DNA of 64,000 nucleotides from contig CM047426.1 in the NCBI GenBank assembly GCA_026168455.1, positions 51,815,085-51,879,084 on the forward strand. Direction: 5' to 3'. Under the pieces are notes generated by a model. That model did no database searches and was not told the DNA's origin. It was given only the letters and a program-made list of their open reading frames with translations. The translations under genes were made by a program, and so were the position numbers. Shown in pieces: positions 56,058 to 64,000 of the stretch; positions within the stretch are counted from its first letter, which is position 1; each line of letters starts with the position of its first letter. This DNA comes from Theocolax elegans. Its lineage: Eukaryota > Arthropoda > Insecta > Hymenoptera > Cerocephalidae.

Positions 56058-56531
56058 ATGGACAAATCAGGAACGACAGGTATTCGGGTAGCTCGTCCCT
56101 CTCTTTGGGACGTGAAACGACTAGACTTAAACAAACTCGACAGACAAATGACATGCGGGGAACCACTGTCACAGGTGGAACCTCGTGGAACGATTAATCG
56201 CGACAGAGCTGAAGTGCTTGTCGGGGAAACAACCCAGTTTCTTCTACAATTGTGTGAAGCCTCTATGCCGCGAAAACGTTACGCACGCAAAAAACGAGAG
56301 ACATACCGGTGGACAGCCGAGATCACGGACATCCGACGAAGTTGCCTAGCACTCAGACGAAAAGCCCAGCGGACTCGCGACCGACAAACCGCATTAAATC
56401 TCGAGAGGAGGGAGAAAACCGTTGAACGTACAAATGGAGAATGTCCTCTTTGCACAAATGCGGAGCACGCCAGAACTTCAAACTTGTTGAAACCAAACAA
56501 GGCACCAGGCCCTGACGGTGTGCCGTCGTAA
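56058..56531 (+). pseudogene. R1-like ORF2 linker up to RT
   Basis: 157 aa. The visible blocks are KRYARKKRETYRWTAEITDI and RRSCLALRRKAQRTRDRQ (the W-W-x-x-E-I and R-x-x-C-L-x-x-R-R blocks between endonuclease and RT), ending NLLKPNKAPGPDGVPS, the KAPGPDGI motif that opens the RT. A deletion is likely between ERTNGECPLC and KPNKAPG, because the usual spacing is longer. A TAA follows directly. Confidence 0.8.
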
Positions 56532-57190
56532 ATCGTACGGTTCGTCGTTTCGCGACGTCGGTGCTCCTCGACGCATTTCAACGGGGGCCTGGTGGAGTGC
56601 GTTTTTAGGGTGGAAGACGGCTCAACTAGTCCTCATTAGTAAAAATGAGGGGGATCCTGAGAACCCGTCGTCCTACAGGCCCTTGAGTCTACTTAACAAG
56701 ACCGGAAAACTATATGAACTAATGCTTGGGCCAAGGCTTCTACAGTCAATAAAACATAACGCTAGGTGCCATGCGATCAGGCCATTAGTTTTACTAGTTA
56801 CGTTGGACGTTAGGAACGCCTTCAATTTGGCGAGGTGGGTGGATATCCTGGAAGCGCTGGAAACAGCATTCCGGATGCCCAACTACCTTCTCCAGATTCT
56901 TAGTGACTACTTGAGGGACCGACGTCTTACTTACGAGACTACTGACGGATGAAAAGACAGACGAATAACCGCAGAAGTCGCCCAGAGTTCCATTCTGGAG
57001 CCAGACTTCTGGAACATACTATGTGATAGTCTTCTTCGAATGGAGATGCCGACGGACGCATCCCTCGTCGCTTACGCTGATGACGTTGCTGCCATTATCG
57101 TGGCCCATGACACACACCTGTTTCAGCTAAAGCTGAACCAGGTTATGCATCGACTGACTGGATGGATGAAAGACCACGGACTGCAACTTG
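56518..57190 (+). pseudogene. R1-like reverse transcriptase
   Basis: 56518-56952 contains NPSSYRPLSLLNKTGKLYE (fingers) and VTLDVRNAFNLARW (motif A), then LLQILSDYLRDRRLTYET. After a stop at 56950, the same frame reads ITAEVAQSSILEPDFWN (motif B; the usual GVAQGSILGP is degraded at both Gly positions) and VAYADDVAAII (motif C), up to HRLTGWMKDHGLQLA. The QFGFRxGRST block between fingers and motif A is missing. RT function is lost. Confidence 0.85.
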
Positions 57191-57195
57191 CGTAA

Positions 57196-57890
57196 CAAAG
57201 ACGTCTTCAAACGTCCTATGTAGCGGATTTCTTTTTCTTTTTTCCCCCTTTGCCTTGGTTTCTCTTTTCAGCATCCAACAAAAATCTGTCATCATATTAA
57301 CATCCCACTTTCCTTGGTAGCGACATTCCATTTCCTTGATATCCTGGTGAAATCGTTCACCATATTCTTCGCTATAGTCTCCAAGGTTCGCTGGAAAGTA
57401 GTCTAGGTGCGAGTGCAGGAAATGCAATTTCAAGTTCATCAAGCAGCCTAACTGCTCGTAACTTTTTAACATTTCACAACAATGTTTTGGTAATCCTCAC
57501 TTTTATGATTACCCAAAAAGTGTTGAGCAACTTTTTTGAAACCTAGCCTAGGATACGTTTATTTTTGTAATAAACGTATCATCGTTAAACATGGTGCGAA
57601 TTTGAGAACCGTCAAATATGCCTTCTTTTAGTTTAGCATTGCTTATTTCCGAAAACTTTTCTCCTAAGTATTCAAAGCAGTCACCATCTTTGTACAAAGC
57701 TTTAACAAATTGTTTCATGAGACCTAATTTAATGTGAAGTGGTGGAAGCAGAATAACTGGTGAATCAACTAAAGGTATGCGAATGATGTTCTTCGATCCG
57801 GGTTCAAAACTTTTTAGGTAATCATAAAAGTGAGGATTACCAAAACATTGTTGAGAAATGTTAGAAAGTTACGAACAATTAGAACAAAAT
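57196..57890 (-). pseudogene. Fragment of a repeat-borne gene, class unknown
   Basis: The minus strand reads, from about 57810, LPPLHIKLGLMKQFVKALYK, KLKEGIFDGSQIR and then (57472-57215) LGCLMNLKLHFLHSHLDYFP, YSEEYGERFHQDIKEMECRY and GKWDVNMMTDFCWMLK. I know this protein type as a very common multicopy ORF in arthropod genomes but cannot name its transposon class. A small inverted duplication (57458-57521 with 57815-57878, about 62 bp) disrupts it. A second fragment lies inverted at 58615-58870. Confidence 0.6.
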
Positions 57891-57891
57891 T

Positions 57892-58450
57892 ATGAACCGA
57901 CGGAGGTTCCGCCGTAGCGATGATCAAAATAGTTATATCGTCGATTTCTATTTTATTGGCGGCCTGGCAATATTTATAATGGAATTAATCACTAAAAAAA
58001 AACTGCTCAATAACCCGGCAAATTCTCACCTCGACTCCGCGTCACAGAGGGAATCCCGACGACTGGCCACCGCGGAACCAGCGGCGTTTAGAGTATAGGA
58101 AAAATAATTAATGAACACTCACGAATTCAGCAATCGAACACAACTATAATTTATTCAAAATTAAAAATAAAATGCTTTATAATTTTTTATCTACCCCTTA
58201 TCTACCGGCGTTGATTAGGATGGTTGATTGCGTAATCGATACGCATAGTCGGCCTTAATTTTATTTCCGTCAAGGCTGATTATCCAATAATAGTGGTTTA
58301 CGTCACCACCAACCTATTAATTATTGGGCCGATCACGCAACCTGGGCTCGGTCCTTGGTTCACGATACCTCTCGGCCGTGGTCTGGCCCGTAGTTCGCGT
58401 GTTACCGTAGGGTGTCGGTTGCGTCCTTTCTTCGCTCCGTCGCTACAACA
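57892..58450 (-). repeat. Family-A LTR-like repeat, copy 3 (internally deleted)
   Basis: 57892-58180 matches 43735 onward (GGAGGTTCCGCCGTAGCGA, GCGTCACAGAGGGAATCCCG). 58190-58340 matches 44440-44600 (CCGGCGTTGATTAGGATGGT, GTGGTTTACGTCACCACCAA). 58330-58450 matches 21840-21945 inverted (CTTGGTTCACGATACCT). About 250 bp present in copy 2 is missing at about 58180. Confidence 0.72.
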
Positions 58451-58564
58451 TACCCATACCGTGGGAATCAATACTTATTTAAAAGTGCATTGGTGCACTT
58501 CGGTCCGCCAGCGAGGGATTCGCTACCTGCGACGCGATCGCGAGCTAACGTTAAGTGAAGTTAT

Positions 58565-58602
58565 GCATGCACATGACTTGTAAATACAAATCATGTGCAT
58601 GT
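58565..58602. repeat. Hairpin at a repeat junction
   Basis: CATGCACATGA and TCATGTGCATG are inverted around a short AT-rich loop, with further pairing of TTGTA/TACAA. It lies exactly between the family-A-side sequence and the inverted gene fragment beginning at about 58615. Confidence 0.75.
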
Positions 58603-58614
58603 ATTGGGCGTTGT

Positions 58615-58870
58615 ACATTTTCAACGTCACAAACTTGAAATTGTATTGTCTGCACTCGCACCTGGACTACTTTCCAGGGAACCTTGAAAACTATAGCGAA
58701 GAATATGGTGAACGATTTCACCAGGATATCAAGAAAATGGAATGTCGCTACCAAGGAAAGTAAGATGTTAATACGATGGCAGATTTTGTTGGATGCTGAA
58801 AAGAGAAACCAAGGCAAAGGGGGAAAAAAGAAAAAGAAATCCGCTGCATAGAACGTTTGAAGATAGCAGA
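58615..58870 (+). pseudogene. Second, inverted fragment of the 57.2-57.9 kb gene
   Basis: The plus strand reads LYCLHSHLDYFPGNLENYSE, EYGERFHQDIKKMECRYQGK, then a stop and frame damage (ADFVGC, KEKPRQRGKKEKE). It is clearly the same protein as 57472-57215 (minus) but in opposite orientation and more decayed. The 3' end CCGCTGCATAGAACGTTTGAAGA also matches 57197-57225 inverted. Confidence 0.65.
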
Positions 58871-59324
58871 GTTTGGTACAAGCGAGCAAAAGTGTGAGAG
58901 AATTGCTACAATATTGAGGTTTTATATTTTAAAACACAGTTCTCCAACGTCAGTTTCTTTTTTTTTCGATTTTTCCCTTTGCGAAAACGAATTTTCCCTT
59001 TCGATTAGATTAGATCAGCAAAAAAACAAGCCCGTGATTATGGATTGTTGATATGGAAGTCTAGTTATTCAACACCGCTGATTCAATCGTAGAGTGGATC
59101 GAAATTATCAAATGTTTTTTAAAAAATTTTTAAAATGCTGTAAATTTGTCAAAAAAATCGTATCAGGTCAAATTTTATTCCAAATTAAAGAGTAAGAGTT
59201 GTACTTTAATATACTCTAATCAGAATAATTAAGACAAAATCACTGATGCGCAGGCACACTGCAAAAGTTTGCGATCTTTTAACTATAAAAATTTTGAATT
59301 TCAAGATCAGGGTAGTTATTAATT
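58871..59324. other. AT-rich, no gene seen
   Basis: No recognisable feature. Confidence 0.5.
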
Positions 59325-59712
59325 TGTAACGGTAAGGTATTGTAAACAATACCTTACCATTTGACGAATTCGAGCAACACGAGCGAACAGTATCGTAATG
59401 CCGGTGAGATTCGGCTCAACTTGGTTTGTCGTGGCTACACGGGCGAGATCGATTTCGCGCGCGAAAGATTCACGCGCACGCTCGAGAGATATAGCCACCT
59501 TGACACGCGACAGGTGTTGTCCCCCCGCGTCCCGTGTTTTAGTTTCGTTGAAATTATTTTGCCGCGGTGTTCGTTGGTGCATTTTAAGTGCAGGCCGATC
59601 CTGTATTCGCGGTGGGAGTTTCGCCGTCGGAAATTAATCTGCAGCCACGCAATCTTGGTGCACAGGCGAATGGACCACTCATCCGATACCGCAACGGGAG
59701 TGAGCGAACGTG

Positions 59713-59749
<37 letters not shown>

Positions 59750-60355
59750 CCGTCCAACTGATCGTTATTCGATTCCAGCAACGAACTCGAAGTAAGTGGT
59801 ACCACTTCACGCGATCACGTTTTATTTCATAAACAAAAAATAGTTTATTTATTGCGCTATACCAGTCCCGTTGACTGTGTATATTACTTTAGTTCATGAT
59901 ATTTTCCCCTCCCTCTCTACAAGTCGGCCGTTTACCGACTTGTAATTTAAAGCGTAGATCTCGGCGACATATAGATATTTTGTCTATTATTTATTTTTAT
60001 ATTTGTTTCAATAAATTCATTTCATTAATACAAATTCAATCCGGCATTTGAATACTTGAATTTTAATCCACGTACGATTCCTTCCGTAATCCTAAGAGTT
60101 CATATATTTATAATTGACAAGTGCTAAACGCAATATTCCTATTTCGCGGTCAATTTCAGATGTGATTTTTATCTGGTTGTTGTCTGAGACCGGACCTCGG
60201 TTTCAGTCTAACACTTAACAGATTTGATGGAGCAGACAGGTAACCGCCGCCGCAACGCGGGAAAAATACGTTTATTTAAATACGGTAAGTTCAACCGTAC
60301 CGCTGAGCAGCCGCGATAATAAAATAAACATCCGCACGGCAGTCAAACTGTTACA
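59325..60355 (+). repeat. LTR-like block, single copy in window
   Basis: It begins TGTAACGGTAAGG and ends AAACTGTTACA, with near-identical 4-bp flanks AATT/ATTT. A perfect hairpin GGTAAGGTATTG-TAAA-CAATACCTTACC opens it (59331-59358), an (AG)15 run lies at 59716-59746, and another hairpin ACAAGTCGG...CCGACTTGT at about 59920-59943. A donor-like CAGGTAACC occurs at about 60237. An ORF of 144 aa (59361-59795) ends in the AG microsatellite and has no motif. Calling it an LTR is inference from the termini. Confidence 0.5.
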
Positions 60356-60602
60356 ATTTTTATTATATATTTTTATCTTACACATCTTACAAACATGAAA
60401 AAAGAATACATAAACATGGATAGAGCCGTAATGTCTTACATGTTTGAAATTTTTTAAATTGATTTCTTGACATATTGAATGGTATTTCTTCTTATGATGG
60501 TGTTACTCTTGCTATTAATACATTTTGTTTTTAATAATGACTGCAAATATTTTTGGTTAAATTGTGTATTTCATTAATTTAAAAGGAGTGTGTCACATTT
60601 CC
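60356..60602. other. AT-rich, no gene seen
   Basis: No feature supported. Confidence 0.5.
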
Positions 60603-61164
60603 GGGAAATGGATCTTTACCAAACTCTAGGATATGTTTACTACTATGAAAATGTAAAGAAAGCCAGAGTTTTACACTCTACAGACCTTCGTTACGACACA
60701 TATAAGTAAATAATGCAAACTTTAACCAAAAAAACATTGATATTGATCACTTATAACTCAAAACCAAATAGAGATTCATACTCAAACTTAAATACAAACG
60801 AAATCTGAGAGCAAGTAGATTGGATTTTATGTAAATGAAGCTCCAATATCTTGATTTGGTCGAAAGATATGAAAGAAAAACAAAATTAATGATATTTTTA
60901 TGATTATTTTAAATTAAAATGTTTACTATTATATTTACTAAATTTTCTTTTTCAAAGCAAGATATTTGATCTCAGTATTCTTTTGAACTTAGCATAGGTA
61001 CCAATCTTAATTATTTTTGAGTTATAAGTGATCAAAGTTCAGGCCTTTTTGGCGAAATCGTTTATTGTTTACTTATATCCAACGTAAAATAGATAAGAGT
61101 CTAGTATTCTTAATATTTCTATAATAGTAAATATTACCTAGAGTTTCGTAAAGATCAGTTTCCC
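60603..61164. mobile_element. Diverged foldback/MITE-like element
   Basis: The left arm GGGAAATGGATCTTTACCAA...CTCTAGG pairs with the right arm CCTAGAGTTTCGTAAAGATC...TTTCCC. Further in, TTGATCACTTATAACTCAAA (about 60734) pairs with TTTGAGTTATAAGTGATCAA (about 61016). Arms of about 160 bp with many mismatches enclose about 240 bp of AT-rich sequence. No coding capacity. Confidence 0.65.
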
Positions 61165-61705
61165 AATTTTCCAATTTTTCCAATGTCTGCAAATTATTGC
61201 ATGGAAGCTCAACGTCTTGAATTACTTAAATATTTATCCATTAACGAAATGAGTTAAACAAATAATAAAGTTGTTGTATGTGCAGCATATAGTAAAAAAA
61301 TCAAATAGCACATTATTTGTCTTGACAAAGTCAAATAAAGATGTACTTGCTGCATCAAGTAACTTGAAATACATTAATTCCACAAAGAGATTATACAACA
61401 CTGTGTAATAAACTGATTTATAAAAACGAATTGCACTGAATTTGCCTTGAAGAATTAGTCCTTGTGACCCAATCCAATTTATTGTAGCTATCTTGGCAGA
61501 CGTGTTAAAATTACTTGAATACGGCGCGTCGAATTCCATAACATCAGGGTGCTTGTAATTTTCAGTTGGTTGCGAAGAGGAATAAAATTTTGGACATTAG
61601 TTGAAAACACAACGTCATGATTCATTTACCTATATTTTGTTTAACGAGGTGAGTTAATCAAAGAATAAAGTTACTGTATTTGCTACATAAAGTAACTGGA
61701 ATTAT
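61165..61705. other. Interval with a short direct repeat, no gene supported
   Basis: About 61240-61295 and 61641-61690 are similar (GAGTTAA, CAAA, AATAAAGTT, TACATA, AGTAA in the same order). A minus-strand ORF of 101 aa (61539-61234) has no recognisable domain. Confidence 0.4.
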
Positions 61706-61984
61706 ATTGTAGATTAGGTATTGTATCGATAATTGATGAACACACTGTATTGTTTACATTACACTGCAACGTTTTGATGGAAATTCTCCATCCTCTTCAG
61801 GCATTACCTTTATTACACATATTTTACATTAGATTAGAATAACAAGATTGAATATACATATATTATAATTATTACATTGGTAACTTACTACACGTCAATA
61901 TTCATTAAAAATTATAAAAATTCTTTCGTAGTATCTCTGAATCGTTGCACTATGAATTAAAGACAAAGTATAATAAATACATAT
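61706..61984 (-). repeat. PLE-B pseudo-LTR, left, inverted
   Basis: Reverse complement of 63192-63470. It begins ATTGTAGATTAGGTATTGTA. It contains the hammerhead-like motif on the minus strand. Confidence 0.92.
61762..61806 (-). ncRNA. Hammerhead-ribozyme-like relic in PLE-B pLTR
   Basis: Minus strand: GCCTGAAGA, stem GATGGA/TCCATC, then AAAACGTTGCA. The CUGAAGA box fits CUGANGA exactly, but the GAAA box has become AAAA (G12 lost), so activity is unlikely. Confidence 0.5.
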
Positions 61985-62508
61985 TCTCGAAGATAAGTAT
62001 TGCACAGAAGTTAAGGTTATATAGCCAACATTTACCTCTCCTTTATGTGATTTACACATTATTATAAAAATAGAAATCAATAAACTAAAATAAATAAATA
62101 AATAAACAATAAATAAATAAATAAATAAATAATTGGAACAAAACACAACGTATTTAACACAAAGAAAAAGCAAAAGCAGTCAGGTAAACACGAATGAAAA
62201 CATGACAGACGGTTATTATATGAGTCATTTAAATCTTATTGACATGCGCAATTATGTACAATTATTAGATAAGCGCGCGAAATATTATAATACGGCGCGA
62301 AAATTCAAAACTTGTAATTGTATATTATAAGTGTAAATTTATCATAGGGAAATTAATACATGATAATACTTTTAATATTTAATTAATACATTATTTTTAC
62401 TTAAAAATTATTTTTACCAAAACTCAAATCACTCATAATACAATTAATCCGCGGCTATTGAAACCTGACTAGAAATTAGTTAAGAACTAAAGGAGAAATA
62501 AATATTAG

Positions 62509-63231
62509 CTATCTATAATTTACTTTCATTTTATTAACAATATCATTATAGTGATGACTAAGATTTCTAACATCTTCCTTTACATTTATAGCATTATTTT
62601 CTAATTTAATATGAAGCATTTCAGATATAATTCTTTTTCTCCAATTGCATTCCTTATCAACAATTTTTACATTTTCAAAATCAAAAGAATGATTATAATC
62701 ACTAATATGATCATTAATTACATATTGATTGTTTGATTTCTTTGTATTAGATATATGTTCCTTTATTCTACATTTTAACTGTCGTTTAGTTTCTCCAATA
62801 TATGCCGAATTACAATCTTTACACTTTATTCTATACACTACGTTAGTTTCGGGGTCTCTGGAATTTTTATCTTTTCCTCTCACAATGATACTGTTAAAGT
62901 TATTAGGAATTTTTGGTACCACTCTAATATTGTTATATTTCAAAGAACTTTTGGTTTTTTCATAAAAATCAGGTATATAAGGAATACAAAGTGTTGTTAT
63001 GTAATTTATATTAATACGATTGTTAGTACTTTTTTCTTCATTATGTCTTATTTTTTCCAACCTCTTTCGTACATTATTATGAATAAAATCTCTAGGATAA
63101 TTATTTATTTTTAAGAATTCTTTAACTATTTCAATATTGGATTCATGGAATTTGTTATGTGCTAAAAGTATAGCTTTGTAATATGATTGTAATATGTATT
63201 TATTATACTTTGTCTTTAATTCATAGTGCAA
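62509..63231 (-). pseudogene. PLE-B pol C-terminal part with GIY-YIG nuclease
   Basis: 240 aa. Opens in RT-thumb-side sequence (YYKAILLAHNKFHESNIEIV, INNYPRDFIHNNVRKRLEKI; cf. NNNYPFDFINKFINKRLSHL of the other family). Then comes a GIY-YIG domain from about residue 132: NVVYRIKCKDCNSAYIGETK, RQLKCRIKEHI and later ISEMLH (the catalytic Glu region). The CKDC, YIG, R and EH residues all look intact, unlike in both 3-12 kb copies. RT motifs A-C are absent through 5' truncation. The first Met lies inside the inverted repeat, so it is not a genuine start. Confidence 0.85.
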
Positions 63232-63470
63232 CGATTCAGAGATACTACGAAAGAATTTTTATAATTTTTAATGAATATTGACGTGTAGTAAGTTACCAAT
63301 GTAATAATTATAATATATGTATATTCAATCTTGTTATTCTAATTTAATGTAAAATATGTGTAATAAAGGTAATGCCTGAAGAGGATGGAGAATTTCCATC
63401 AAAACGTTGCAATGTAATGTAAACAATACAGTGTGTTCATCAATTATCGATACAATACCTAATCTACAAT
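63192..63470 (+). repeat. PLE-B pseudo-LTR, right
   Basis: Inverted partner of 61706-61984, ending CTAATCTACAAT. It overlaps the 5' end of the truncated coding frame. Confidence 0.92.
63369..63411 (+). ncRNA. Hammerhead-ribozyme-like relic in PLE-B pLTR
   Basis: Plus-strand copy of the 61762-61806 motif: GCCTGAAGA, stem GATGGA/TCCATC, AAAACGTTGCA. It has the same G12-to-A change. Confidence 0.5.
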
Positions 63471-64000
63471 TTCAACTGCGTGGACGACATTAATATAACT
63501 AAAGAATTTAACTGGAATTATACTAATTCCACAATGGGACTGCAAAACGTTGTGTAATTATCCTCTGATTGGCCCATTTCTAAAATTAATTACACCTCAC
63601 CTAATTAATATATACCTAATATATATACCTAATTATTATATTTGTATTAAAAATTCCAACGGGGTTATACTCGAATTAATTTCCTGAACTGAAATATATG
63701 TATATGTTACTTATGTTTACGCACGTGCTCAAGGAAATACCGTATTCGTACAGGCTTGTAGGTACATAGTTACAAATTCAATGTTTTTACAGGTATATTT
63801 CTGATAATACGAATTTATCCGCATAGATAATTATTGACATAATTAAAGTTAAACATATTTCCCCAAGCTGTTTGTAATAAGAAAATAATTATGCTGCCTT
63901 TGTAATCAATCTTTGTAATTTACATACCGTATATCTTCCTACTGTTTCGTCTGCTGTATTGCAAACTCTTTATACTGTATCAATCACATTATTGGTTTTC
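63471..64000. other. AT-rich, no gene seen
   Basis: It contains a short TATATACCTAAT repeat (about 63608-63635). No other structure. Confidence 0.5.

Larger units (their letters stand above)
55504..57195 (+). mobile_element. R1-clade LINE fragment, broken
   Basis: Plus-strand order: endonuclease (55504-56000), a linker (56058-56531) and RT (56640 to about 57190). The 5' end (ORF1) is absent and the RT stops right after HGLQLA at 57195, where a different repeat begins. Many frameshifts and stops. The protein blocks (MNRSSVAHALL, VAGDFNARAVESGMP, YADDVAAII) are typical of R1-like LINEs of arthropods. No 28S rRNA sequence flanks it, so it is not in the classical R1 site. Confidence 0.88.
61706..63470 (-). 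mobile_element. Penelope-like element, second family, with inverted pLTRs
   Basis: A 5'-truncated PLE coding region (62509-63231, minus) is enclosed by 279-bp repeats in inverted orientation: 61706-61984 and 63192-63470, with only a few differences. The ORF start lies inside the right repeat, so repeat and coding region overlap. Inverted pLTR copies around a truncated PLE are a known configuration for this class. An (AAAT)n run at about 62088-62131 lies downstream of the ORF. The family differs from the 3-12 kb PLE in sequence. Confidence 0.88.

Noticed and set aside
55504..57195. R1 insertion in rDNA
   Set aside because: No 28S rRNA sequence on either side; the RT end abuts another repeat.

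Overview
The window looks like repeat-dominated nuclear DNA of an insect. The AT-rich background, the R1-clade LINE, the Penelope-like elements, a DD41D mariner relative and Ty3/Gypsy gag-pol relics together suggest a hymenopteran such as an ant; this is inference from element content. I found no convincing intact host gene, no rRNA, no CRISPR array and nothing prokaryotic. All similarities were read by eye, so repeat edges are approximate unless a terminal motif fixes them.

Layout. 1-2.6 kb: a small palindrome and two diverged copies of a dispersed repeat. 2.6-14.1 kb: a palindrome of about 10 kb. Two near-identical Penelope-like elements (PLEs) point outward from a palindromic LTR-like core at 6655-8985, and an extra tandem copy of PLE terminal sequence lies at 13.1-14.0 kb. 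14.2-15.1 kb: an LTR-like block with a second copy at 45.8-46.6 kb. 16.2-20.4 kb: a Gypsy tail fragment and a broken transposon-type gene with an acidic linker (18.7 to 16.8 kb, minus). 20.8-26.6 kb: a MITE-like palindrome, a small tandem repeat, a long LTR-like repeat (family A) and an apparently exact 1675-bp tandem duplication. 27.0-30.9 kb: a Tc1/mariner-superfamily DD41D element with TIRs of about 500 bp, TA target duplication and a partly duplicated transposase. 32.0-36.9 kb: a minus-strand LINE (CCHC ORF1, endonuclease, RT) carrying an LTR-like insert and a tRNA-like insert. 37.1-42.7 kb: a decayed Gypsy element whose gag is split by a 1.4-kb foldback element. 43.7-45.1 kb: another family-A copy, minus. 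45.8-48.9 kb: three LTR-like blocks. 49.6-53.2 kb: a better preserved Gypsy gag-protease-RT, minus. 55.5-57.2 kb: a broken R1-like LINE. 57.2-58.9 kb: two inverted pieces of one repeat-borne gene around a family-A copy. 59.3-61.2 kb: an LTR-like block and a foldback element. 61.7-63.5 kb: a second PLE family, 5'-truncated and flanked by inverted pseudo-LTRs.

The genes do not form a pathway; each belongs to its own mobile element. The useful stories are structural: PLE copies that share a frameshift and so descend from one defective copy, hammerhead-ribozyme-like relics in the pLTRs of both PLE families, a sequence module shared between the DD41D element and an unrelated-looking foldback element, and several LTR-like blocks sharing TGTNACG...TTACA termini.
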